A DNA stretch of 64,000 nt. Origin: Stentor roeselii. Lineage: Eukaryota; Ciliophora; Heterotrichea; Heterotrichida; Stentoridae. The DNA lies in assembly GCA_006503475.1 (NCBI GenBank), contig RSEH01000115.1, forward strand, positions 62,001-126,000, written 5' to 3'. Below the pieces are notes generated by a model. It did no database searches, was not told where the DNA came from, and saw only the letters and a program-made list of their open reading frames with translations. Every line of letters starts with the position of its first letter. Position 1 is the stretch's first letter. Positions 10,039-18,057 of the stretch are shown piece after piece. The position numbers and the translations under genes are program-made.

Positions 10039-10257
10039 TGATTAATATTTATCTAATTTAAACTGGGTTAATTGAGTTATTTTTCGGGAATTATAATTTG
10101 AACCAAAAAATAAGTTGTTCATTCAGGACTTATCCTTTAACAGCTAATAAACCATTAAAATTTATAAATAATCTTCCAATTCTTATCTAATCAATTAAAT
10201 CAATAGAATAAATTCACCAGATATGTCCCTTAATAATAACTCTAATCCTATCGGTAC

Positions 10258-11205
10258 ATGATAGATACACTCACCCGTTTACTAAAGCACCGAGAAGATA
10301 CCCAAGACTTAATCAAGCAACTCAAAAAACAAAAATACTTAGATGAACTCTCTACTTTAACCGATCGGCCAACGATTAGTCCTAACTCCAAAAGAATCGT
10401 AACCCTTACAAAGATTTCTTATTCAAACTCTCCTCTTTACACTCGATACACCCAAGAGCTCAAAGCGAAGCAGTCAAGATTAAATAAACTCGTCCAAAAA
10501 AAATCCAACCAAGACGATGAAATATTTTCCAAAACCTGCACATTTTTCCCAAGCTGCTCAGAACATCTGCAACGAACTCCAGAAGAACTAATCGAAAGAT
10601 GTTTAAAATGGAAAGAAAGGAAAAGAAAAAACCTTCAAATCTACCAAGAAAAGAGAATCAAGCAAGAAATGAGCGGAATGCAGTCAAAGCCAGACATCAG
10701 CGAAAATTCAAAGAAACTCTCAGAAAAAGTAAAAAAAAAATAGAGAAGTCTAACTCCAGTCCTTTCAAGACTAACTCAATCCAAGGCAGCTCCATGTTTG
10801 ACCCCAGTGAAATCATCTCTTCTTCGAAGCAACATCAGCGAAAACTCAAAAAAAATCCTTGCAAATAAAACTTCAAAACTTTCAAGTCCTTCAAAACTTT
10901 CAAGTCCTTCAAAACTTTCAAGTCCTTCAAAATTTTCAAGTCCTTCAAAGCCTTCAAGTCCTTCAAAACTTTTAAGTCCTTCAAAACCTTCAGAATTTCA
11001 TCAAATTAAAAGAAGCAAGTCAAGAATAGAAAGAAAACACGAAGTGAGACTAAATGAAAGTTTTTTGAAATTTCATCAACTTTCCGACTTTTCCAAGTCC
11101 TTCAAAATTAACTCGAGTCGGTCGCCAGTGAATCGAGTGGACGTGAACCTGATAAATTTCGAAGAGCTGAGAAAAATCATCAGTCCAAGTAAGGCTAAAG
11201 ATTGA
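10258..11205 (+). CDS. Unknown protein with SSPSK repeats, one 15-nt intron
   Basis: The first frame ends in LSEKVKKK-stop, but removing the 15 nt at 10729-10743 joins it in phase to a second frame through 11205, giving 310 residues. No family is recognised. Around residues 97-125, 'TFFPSCSEHLQRTPEELIERCLKWKERKRK' positions hold a motif common in ciliate cytoskeletal proteins (TF.P, then an E..ER..W segment). A six-copy hexapeptide repeat [LFP]-S/L-SPSK follows at about residues 203-238, a likely target for proline-directed kinases or a microtubule-binding tail (inference). Its 3' end overlaps the convergent gene at 11195 by 11 nt. Confidence 0.72.
10729..10743 (+). other. 15-nt intron made of GT, ten A and TAG (phase 0)
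   Basis: Sequence gtaaaaaaaaaatag. It is in phase 0 after codon 157 and would add an in-frame TAG if retained. Removing it opens a further 153 codons containing the SPSK repeat. Confidence 0.8.
10879..10986 (+). repeat. 18-bp tandem repeat, six copies, coding SSPSK hexapeptides
   Basis: Unit close to CTTTCAAGTCCTTCAAAA; the first three copies are identical, later ones vary at the first residue (L, F, P, L). A partial seventh unit follows. Perfect copies suggest ongoing slippage. Confidence 0.9.
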
Positions 11206-11620
11206 ATTTTTCTTTTAGGATACCAGGATAGTAATACAAGTACCTTCGGTGATAACGGTTGTAGCATTCCCAGATGTGGTCCACTTCATAAGTCAGGCTC
11301 ATTTTTAATCTTCGTGTCCAGCTCTTCTTTGAAGTGATACAACGATCGACTTTGATCCTGGCATGTTTGTTGGTGTCTTCGATATGATGAAAAATACTGT
11401 CTAGCTTCATTTTACATCTTAGGATTTCTTTATCTGCTTCACTGTTTTCATATGATGGGTTGTTTAAAACTGAATTCACGCATTTGTAGTAGACTAGTCT
11501 TAGTTCTCGGTCATCAGAATAAGACTCTTTCGCTTTTTGAAAGAGAATTTTCTTGATTTTAAGACGTTCTAAAGCTTGTTGATGAGACTTATCAAATAGA
11601 AACTGAGAGTTCTCAAACAT
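11195..11620 (-). CDS. Unknown small protein
   Basis: 141 residues from the ATG at 11620. No family recognised. The first 90 residues are helical and charged (LERLKIKKILFQKAKESY), and the C-terminus is rich in Tyr, Trp and Arg (WECYNRYHRRYLYYYPG), which is unusual. It starts only 17 nt downstream of the stop of the same-strand gene 11638-12666, and its stop lies inside the last codons of the convergent gene (overlap 11195-11205). I looked for a 15-nt intron that would fuse it to the upstream gene and found none. Confidence 0.65.
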   Translation of the reverse strand: MFENSQFLFDKSHQQALERLKIKKILFQKAKESYSDDRELRLVYYKCVNSVLNNPSYENSEADKEILRCKMKLDSIFHHIEDTNKHARIKVDRCITSKKSWTRRLKMSLTYEVDHIWECYNRYHRRYLYYYPGILKEKFNL

Positions 11621-11637
11621 TTATAACAATATGAGAC

Positions 11638-12666
11638 CTAGTCAAAATACGAGTTAATTAATTCACTAGGGTTACAAGTTGGCAGAAGGTTTACCTTGTC
11701 AACAGCATATCGAACAATATCCCGTTCCCATCCTTTTTCCTTTTGTTTCATTTTCCTGATCCTTCTAAAGATGATTTTATTGAGTTCTAATATTTCTTCA
11801 TTGCTTGCCTTGACGTTTTGTTTCTCATCTCTCATGATCTGCAGTAGTAGTTTTCCTCCGTCATGTCCAAGCAAAGCCGGGTTTTTCAAGTAATCAAGTC
11901 TGATGGCTTTCTTAGTCCCAAACTTCAAAACTTTCATCTTTCCTTGATTTTCGCCTTCAGTCTTAATCTGGAAAAACTTGCTGTTCTCCGGTGTAGAAGT
12001 GACAAGAGGAATTTCAGGTTTTTCCCAAGGAAGATGAGACGTCATGATTCTCCTTTCAGTCAACAACGGATGCTCTTCATAAAACTCTAACTTCTGCTCA
12101 AATGTCAAGTTTCGATGACTGTCAATCAACTTCTTCCGATGACTGCGATTTGGACTTTCAGATTGATTCTGAACGATGAAGCTATTTGAAGACTCTTTCG
12201 TTATTTGCTGACTTTCATTTGAATTTCCAGCTTTTGAGAGTTTTACTCTTCGAGTCGATGACTGGATCCGTGACTTGATGTCTTTTATTTGAGAGTCTTT
12301 CACGGCTTGCATTGATTTTAGTTTTAAATGAAGAGTCGCTTGCTGCTTTTTAGGAGTTCTTTTGGAAAGCGTTTGTTCTTCGTCTCGTAGCTTTAAAGCT
12401 CCTGGGTGGAGGGACTCGTCGAAGAAGCTTCGGGAAATCTCGTCGTAGATTCGGTCAACTTCGACTAACTCACTTGTGCCCAGATGGGATGAATTTAAGG
12501 ACTTGTGTCTTGAGTTTTCGTATGAAGTCTTTAGACGACGTGAATTGTCGAAGTAGACTACGCAGTTACGGGTTCGGTGAACTGCTAGTTCACCGTTTTT
12601 TAGGTCTTTTTCTGGCCTTAAGGCTGGAATTTCAGGAATTTGACGGTAGAACATTGAGTATTTCAT
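11638..12666 (-). CDS. Unknown basic protein
   Basis: 342 residues from the ATG at 12666. No domain recognised. It is basic and Ser-rich in the first half (SKRTPKKQQATLHLKLKS), with a more ordered C-terminal third (LDYLKNPALLGHDGGKLLLQ, then EEILELNKIIFRRIRKMK), probably helical. No signal peptide or membrane segment. It may be a ciliate cytoskeletal protein, but that is a guess from composition only. It diverges from the BRCT gene across a 355-nt spacer and is followed after 17 nt by the small gene 11195-11620. Confidence 0.7.
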   Translation of the reverse strand: MKYSMFYRQIPEIPALRPEKDLKNGELAVHRTRNCVVYFDNSRRLKTSYENSRHKSLNSSHLGTSELVEVDRIYDEISRSFFDESLHPGALKLRDEEQTLSKRTPKKQQATLHLKLKSMQAVKDSQIKDIKSRIQSSTRRVKLSKAGNSNESQQITKESSNSFIVQNQSESPNRSHRKKLIDSHRNLTFEQKLEFYEEHPLLTERRIMTSHLPWEKPEIPLVTSTPENSKFFQIKTEGENQGKMKVLKFGTKKAIRLDYLKNPALLGHDGGKLLLQIMRDEKQNVKASNEEILELNKIIFRRIRKMKQKEKGWERDIVRYAVDKVNLLPTCNPSELINSYFD

Positions 12667-13021
12667 TTACGTTATTGTTTATTGTTTGAAATTGGATGAT
12701 ATCTGTGTGGATGGGTTTTGGATGAAGAATGAATGGCGTAGGTAAGGTTTTAGGAATGGGAAAATGATGTGATTGGTTATTAAAGGTTAATTTCATTAGA
12801 TATAGTGGGTTATTAGATTATCATTGAAACATCATTAAAATAATCAATAAAGAATTCAAGTCTTCATTTTCTCTTTATCTGTTTTCCATCATCATCCATT
12901 GTAAATAATCCAATATGTAAAAATTCTAAATATTAAATCATTCTCATTCCTAAAAATGATTCAAACTCGTTCTAAACCTAAAATCAAAACTTTTAAAACA
13001 CTTTCTTCTTCCCTCCAATAA
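12667..13021. other. Divergent intergenic spacer
   Basis: 355 nt between divergent genes. The left half is G+T-rich and the right half A+C-rich on the + strand, with the change near 12830. No RNA gene or repeat recognised. It should hold both promoters. Confidence 0.55.
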
Positions 13022-13780
13022 ATGTCTCAAGTGGTAGTTTGCGCAACAGGTTTCTCACCTTCAGAAAAACATGGAATCGAGTCGATGGTGCACGAGTTAG
13101 GAGGAAGATTCATCGACGACCTGACAACCATAGCAACAGTATTAATAGCGAAGCATCAAGGAACATTAAAATCTCGAACTTCAACAGACGTGTTAAAAAT
13201 CCCAGTAGTAAGCGAGAAGTGGTTATACGACTCCTTCAAAAAGAAGACTTTCACTAAATTCTACGAAAGATACAAACTTCCTGTCCTCGGCGGTTTAAAG
13301 ATCTGGACTTACAAGATTGACACGAACCGCAAGTCAAAAATCAGAAAGTTAGGAGGAATCTTGGCAACTCATCAGTCCCAAGAATGCTTTTGCATCTTGA
13401 CTGACCCTGAGTATCAAAAAATGCTGCAACTTTGTGTGCCTGGAATGAAAGTTGTCACTTCTCTTTGGCTTGATAGGATCATTGAAGAGGGAAAGTGGAT
13501 AGAACCTGAGGATTATGCTGTTCAAACTACTGAACCTACTACTCAGGAGCTTTATTTGGCCAGATGTGTGTTTTTTATTGATGATTTGGCCGAGGAGGAG
13601 GGGAAAGTTATTAGAGAAATTATTATTTTAGGGGGAGGGACTTATGTGAATTCGCAGCATCCTTGTATCACTCATGTTATTTCTGCTGAAGGGAGGAAAG
13701 CTATTCCTAATACTATTAAACTAACACCCAATTCCTTTATGCAAGCCTGCTTGAATAAGTCTTTGTACTCGATAAGGTAA
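13022..13780 (+). CDS. Triple-BRCT protein (TopBP1/Dpb11-like)
   Basis: 252 residues, nearly all BRCT. Repeat 1 spans about 1-80 (GFSPSEKHGIESMVHELGG, ending VVSEKWLYDSFKKK). Repeat 2 spans about 85-165 and ends with KVVTSLWLDRIIEEGKWIEP, which carries the conserved W of BRCT helix 3. Repeat 3 spans 175-250 (LARCVFFIDD, VIREIIILGGGTYV, CITHVIS). BRCT repeats bind phosphoproteins in DNA-damage and replication control; tandem arrays like this are typical of TopBP1, Dpb11 and ECT2. The protein is far shorter than TopBP1 and has no other domain, so orthology is not claimed. Confidence 0.85.
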   Translation: MSQVVVCATGFSPSEKHGIESMVHELGGRFIDDLTTIATVLIAKHQGTLKSRTSTDVLKIPVVSEKWLYDSFKKKTFTKFYERYKLPVLGGLKIWTYKIDTNRKSKIRKLGGILATHQSQECFCILTDPEYQKMLQLCVPGMKVVTSLWLDRIIEEGKWIEPEDYAVQTTEPTTQELYLARCVFFIDDLAEEEGKVIREIIILGGGTYVNSQHPCITHVISAEGRKAIPNTIKLTPNSFMQACLNKSLYSIR

Positions 13781-13998
13781 TCAGCAAGTTCTAAAACTCG
13801 AATTTGAGTTTAGAATAATTGGTTTTTATTAGATAGTTTGAATGGAATCATAATCTCAATGGCTTTTGTATGAGATTTACCTCTTGGATAATTGAAGAAA
13901 CTATTATCTTTCTTGTTTAATTTATCTATTCAAGACTTTTAAAATAATCCAACAGGTGAAAAAAGCATTTGAATAATAGATTCATTATAAATCACAAA

Positions 13999-15510
13999 AT
14001 GGAACTTATTTCAAGCATCTGCTCATATCCAGAATGTTCTGAAATTCCAGAATACTGGAAAACATCAGAAAAGCCCCTGAAGTTCTTTTGCTTTCATCAC
14101 ATACCAGACTCTAGTGACAATACAGACCCAGCAATGGCCATCTCTAAACCCGAAGACAAAAATTCTTACTTTAACCAGCTAAAATCACTGAAAGAAAACC
14201 TAAAGAAACTAAAAAAAAATACAATCGAATCTTATCAGAAGTTAATAAAAGTCATTAATACCCACCTACAAAAAAGTTTAGAAAAAATAGAAAAAGACTT
14301 TAAGGCAATTGAAATAAACTTGAACTACATTCTAAAGCAAAACAAGATTTTTGAACCTGTCATTCATGACATTGAAAAAAAACTAAAAAAACAGTTGGAT
14401 GAATCAACTTTTTTCATCGAACCGATTATTCCTATTATTGAATCTTTCTTTACAAAAAATTTGAATCTTGAAGCCAAAGCAGATGTCAGTGCTCTCATCG
14501 ACAGTCGACTTATCAACAACAAGACCCCTCTCGAAAAAAAGTTATCGATTTTATCAAAATCTTTAGGCTTCAGCAAAAGTTTAGACCCAGAACTTTATAT
14601 TTCACCTTCAAGCATTTCAAAGATGGACTTGAATTTCTTTAAAAACCCTTCAAAATTAATTGTTTCTCCTGAAAATCAACTAATTTTCACAATAAACAAC
14701 AAAGAAGAAAACCTAATTATCTGGAAAATTGCTGAAAAAATTACTTTAAACGACTTAATCAGTTTCAATCGAAGCAAAATCAAAGACTTTTACCTGATCA
14801 ACAAGTCAAAAACTTTGCTAATTTTATTTGAAGACCTGTCACAAAGTGGCGTTGTTGACGCTATCCCTCAGTTTTACTTCGGAAAAATAAAAATCCAAAA
14901 CCCGCTCGCAGACCGAACTCGAAGTGAGGAGACTGGAACTGTCACTATTTTTAAACTTTTCGAACTTGACCAGTTCATTGCCACAGCTACTTTCGATGGA
15001 AAGTTGAAAATTTGGAGGGTTAAAGACTTGAAACTTCAGAGAGAATTTCAAATGCATACGGCTTATTATCATGGGTCTATCAGCAGTTTTGATATCAGCA
15101 GTGATGGAAAGTTTGTTGTTTCGGGATGTGTCAATGGAAAAATGTGCTTGCGTAGTATTTTTAATGATTCTCAAATTCATAAAACTAGCGCGCATAGTGG
15201 AGGAGTCACTGCTGTCGCTTTTAGTCCTGAAGGTGAAATTATTGTCTCTGGTGGGGAGGATAAAACTTTTAAAATTTGGAAAAGAAATGAGTTTAGAGTA
15301 CCTTTTTTGAAAAAAGATGCGAAATATATGAAAATTAAGGAAATTTCTTTTGGGGTTACTCCTCAGCTTATTCTTACTGGATGTCCTAAGTCAGTAATAA
15401 TCTGGAAATATGGCCAATCCTTAGAAAAAACCGAAATCAAATCAAAATCCGCTCTTCTAAACCTCACCCAAATCTTCCCAGACGCATCAAACTTCATGCG
15501 ATTTATATAA
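13999..15510 (+). CDS. WD40 protein with N-terminal Cys/His cluster and coiled coil
   Basis: 503 residues from the ATG at 13999 (the frame is open a little upstream, but with no ATG). The N-terminus has C8, C13, C31, H33 and H34, a possible zinc-binding box. Residues 60-130 form a Lys-rich coiled coil. WD repeats are clear at about 314-470: GKLKIWRV, then SSDGKFVVSG, then VTAVAFSPEGEIIVSGGEDKTFKIW. Repeats before 314 are diverged (LIIWKI near 240), so a seven-blade propeller is plausible but not shown. The order of zinc box, coiled coil and propeller suggests a scaffold. No specific function is assigned. The stop is 9 nt from the stop of the convergent CFAP97 gene. Confidence 0.82.
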   Translation: MELISSICSYPECSEIPEYWKTSEKPLKFFCFHHIPDSSDNTDPAMAISKPEDKNSYFNQLKSLKENLKKLKKNTIESYQKLIKVINTHLQKSLEKIEKDFKAIEINLNYILKQNKIFEPVIHDIEKKLKKQLDESTFFIEPIIPIIESFFTKNLNLEAKADVSALIDSRLINNKTPLEKKLSILSKSLGFSKSLDPELYISPSSISKMDLNFFKNPSKLIVSPENQLIFTINNKEENLIIWKIAEKITLNDLISFNRSKIKDFYLINKSKTLLILFEDLSQSGVVDAIPQFYFGKIKIQNPLADRTRSEETGTVTIFKLFELDQFIATATFDGKLKIWRVKDLKLQREFQMHTAYYHGSISSFDISSDGKFVVSGCVNGKMCLRSIFNDSQIHKTSAHSGGVTAVAFSPEGEIIVSGGEDKTFKIWKRNEFRVPFLKKDAKYMKIKEISFGVTPQLILTGCPKSVIIWKYGQSLEKTEIKSKSALLNLTQIFPDASNFMRFI

Positions 15511-15519
15511 ATACCATAA

Positions 15520-16107
15520 TTAAAGTTCTAAATAGCTGACCTTTCCACGAACGCCATTCGACGACCCAGGCCGTGCATTCCTTGCATGAGCAGTATCAGG
15601 TCGAGACAAGGGCGATTTAGTCGAGTCAAAACTGGTGCATCCTCCAATGCTAGAAACTCTTGGAATTCGTCGAGAGTTCTCTGAAAGTTTCTGCGAAAGA
15701 TACTTTTTGAACTTGAATTCTTTATTCCACTTTCTGAAGTTGTAACTCGACTTCACTTCCTGAAGACGGTTAAGAATGTTAAGGTTTTCTTCTGTTATCT
15801 TTGAAAGCTGCTGGGCTCTTGCAAATTCGTTTAAAGATCGCGAACTTGAGTTCTCGTGAAGCTTTTTTGAGTTTGAACCTCTTGTGTTTATTTCCATCAT
15901 TTTTTGAAGAAGGATCTGGTTTTCTGCGTGAATTGTTGAAATGTGGCTTTGCTTTAAAGCCTTTGATTTCAGCTTTTGTTTCACGTGGAGAAGCTCTTTT
16001 GGGGCTTGGGTGTCTACCCGGGATTTTATTAGGTTGAGACGGTTTTTGTGGGAGATGTGCTCTTTTGATACTTGCAGGTCTTCATTTTTCTTGATGCCGG
16101 ACCACAT
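15520..16107 (-). CDS. CFAP97-domain protein (hemingway/KIAA1430 family)
   Basis: 195 residues from the ATG at 16107. The CFAP97 domain pattern is visible in two parts: an HxxxIHAENQILLQKMMEI segment at about 54-73 and TEENLNILNRLQEVKSSYN with FRKWNKEFKFKKYLSQKLS at 108-145. Family members are axonemal or sperm-tail proteins in animals and flagellar in protists. The Ser/Arg-rich tail (SRPDTAHARNARPGSS) is likely disordered. A heavily ciliated cell would be expected to have several such paralogs. Confidence 0.78.
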   Translation of the reverse strand: MWSGIKKNEDLQVSKEHISHKNRLNLIKSRVDTQAPKELLHVKQKLKSKALKQSHISTIHAENQILLQKMMEINTRGSNSKKLHENSSSRSLNEFARAQQLSKITEENLNILNRLQEVKSSYNFRKWNKEFKFKKYLSQKLSENSRRIPRVSSIGGCTSFDSTKSPLSRPDTAHARNARPGSSNGVRGKVSYLEL

Positions 16108-16308
16108 TATAAGGAAATCGTTGATTTTTCCAATGGAAGTATTCAGAAAAATGAATGTTTAAGATGGACTCAAGCCCGGTACTAAAAATTCAAGATAAAG
16201 TTTTTGAAATAATATCCAACTTTTACGAAAAGTTTCTTCGTTCTGTCAAGTTTTAATCGAATTTTTAGTAATTTCTTAACTTTCTAAGTGATAAAGTTAA
16301 AAACGCAT

Positions 16309-17736
16309 ATGTCCTTTACCTTATTAGCCCTCTTTTCCATCACTCAAGCTTATCCTCTGTTTTTACAGAACTTTGACACAGTCCAAGAGACCAGTCTAGG
16401 AACTTTAGGCCAAGGAATAGAACAGTTGGGATCCGATCTTGCTGAAATATCTTCCAGTCTCAATAAAACTACCAACGCTCTTGATGACCAGGTAGATACT
16501 TCAGTTAGTATTGTTTCGATACTTGGAAATTCTCTTTTAACTGCTGAAGAAAGCGACTTGAAGAGAGAACTTGACTCGGTTAATGCGAAAATTGAATATA
16601 ATCAGGCTTTACTTGACACTATGGAGTATTGTGAGGACTTCTCCACTTGCTCTGGATGCACTTCTAATTATAATTGTGTTTGGTGTATTAGTTTGGAATC
16701 TTGCTATGCTGGGGATAGTTCAGGACCTGATAACTCTGAATGCTCTGACTTTGAATATGACGGCTGTTCAGTCACCGGCTGTGAGGTATACACTCAATGC
16801 AGCACGTGTATAAGCGACTCTCTATGCTCTTGGTGCGGTAACGGCAACTACTGTTCCGAAGACACCAGTTCCTGCGAGTCAGCCTACGTTTTCTCCCTAA
16901 GCGGAAATTCAGACTGCCCGACCTCATCAAACAAAGGATCATCGAGCGATGTCTTCATCACAACAAGCAGCGACACAAGGACCAAAGAAGAAATCGAAGC
17001 CGAGCAACAAGAACTCTACAAAGAAAAAGACGATCTCGAAGAAGACATCGAAGAAATAAACTCAGACCAGCAGGACATCGACGAAGAAGCAGAAAAAGCT
17101 CAGAAAATTGAACCTGATGATATGACTGTTTCTAATTCACTCTCTGGACTTGGAGATGAAACTGATCGACTTATGAAGGAAGAAACAGAAGCTGAAAGAG
17201 AATATCAGAAACAACTTGCTCAAGAAACTCGAGAAACTGTTGTCAGTGAAGTTGGGGAAATTATTGATGAGGATACTGATAAGATTATTGAAGAGATTCA
17301 TAAAAGTTATAATCAGATTGAACAAGATATCGCTGCTCTTGAAAGTGAAATTGATAATCAGTTGGAACAGACTAGTAATAGTACTCAGGCGATTGAAGAG
17401 GATACTGATAATGGAAGTATTGATGTTAGTAATAGTACTGAACAGACTAATGAGACTAGCTCGACTGAAACTACTGCAACGCAAGCTGAATCAACAACTG
17501 AAACTAATCAGGATGAGACTTCGACTGAAACATCAACAAATGCTTCTGAAAACCAAGAAGTGCAGTCTGAAGATACTTCAACTACTGAAACAAATGTGAA
17601 TGATTCAAGTACCACTGATAGTTCTTCAACTAACTCAACCAGTACTGAAAACCAGGAAAGTGTCGATACCTCTACAGAAACAAGCAGTGAGGAAACTTTA
17701 AGTGACTCAACATCAACTGATGCTCAAATAGATTAA
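16309..17736 (+). CDS. Secreted PSI-domain protein with acidic coiled coil and Ser/Thr-rich tail
   Basis: 475 residues from the ATG at 16309; the signal peptide MSFTLLALFSITQAYP begins exactly there. Two plexin-semaphorin-integrin (PSI)-like cysteine knots follow: about 105-150 (CSGCTSNYNCVWC, SCY) and 158-205 (CSTCISDSLCSWCGNGNYC). Residues 225-360 are a Glu-rich coiled coil and 360-475 are almost entirely Ser/Thr/Glu/Asn with many N-x-S/T sites, like a glycosylated stalk. No transmembrane segment or GPI signal is evident, so it is probably secreted or stored in a granule. No partner can be named. Confidence 0.8.
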   Translation: MSFTLLALFSITQAYPLFLQNFDTVQETSLGTLGQGIEQLGSDLAEISSSLNKTTNALDDQVDTSVSIVSILGNSLLTAEESDLKRELDSVNAKIEYNQALLDTMEYCEDFSTCSGCTSNYNCVWCISLESCYAGDSSGPDNSECSDFEYDGCSVTGCEVYTQCSTCISDSLCSWCGNGNYCSEDTSSCESAYVFSLSGNSDCPTSSNKGSSSDVFITTSSDTRTKEEIEAEQQELYKEKDDLEEDIEEINSDQQDIDEEAEKAQKIEPDDMTVSNSLSGLGDETDRLMKEETEAEREYQKQLAQETRETVVSEVGEIIDEDTDKIIEEIHKSYNQIEQDIAALESEIDNQLEQTSNSTQAIEEDTDNGSIDVSNSTEQTNETSSTETTATQAESTTETNQDETSTETSTNASENQEVQSEDTSTTETNVNDSSTTDSSSTNSTSTENQESVDTSTETSSEETLSDSTSTDAQID

Positions 17737-18057
17737 ATAATATTATGACTAGATCTATGTGATACTTTCATAATCATTGGAAATCTCTAAATAATTCATT
17801 CTTTACACATCTTCCATATTTTTCTTAATCTTCAAAAAGTTCCTAATCTTAAAAACTTCAGGAAATTTCTTCTTTCCTATTTCTCTAAACCTAAAAAATC
17901 TTAAAGAAACATAATTTCTTCAGTTACTTTTCTTAAATTAATAAAAAAACTTAATTCATATCCAGAAGCCTATAAAATTCCCAAAACAATAAAATACCCC
18001 TAAATTCACAACCCCATTCCCTCTAAACACCAAAAAAAGTAACTATCAACATAATAA
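17737..18057. other. A+C-rich spacer upstream of the cyclase gene
   Basis: 321 nt with very little G on the + strand, ending at the ATG at 18058. It should contain the promoter and 5' leader of the 7-gene + strand run. No RNA gene recognised. Confidence 0.55.

Noticed and set aside
10879-10986. Satellite-type or regulatory repeat
   Set aside because: Period of 18 nt keeps the frame and encodes SSPSK; explained as protein repeat.
11195-12666. One gene made of the 342- and 141-residue frames
   Set aside because: No 15-nt intron joins them (the best GT..AG is 13 nt), and the second frame has its own ATG.
13969-13998. Upstream non-ATG starts (also at 16288, 26655, 31414, 40567)
   Set aside because: They rely on TTG or GTG; an ATG with a better N-terminus (signal peptide, MZT1 start, correct spacing to the upstream stop) lies just downstream in each case.
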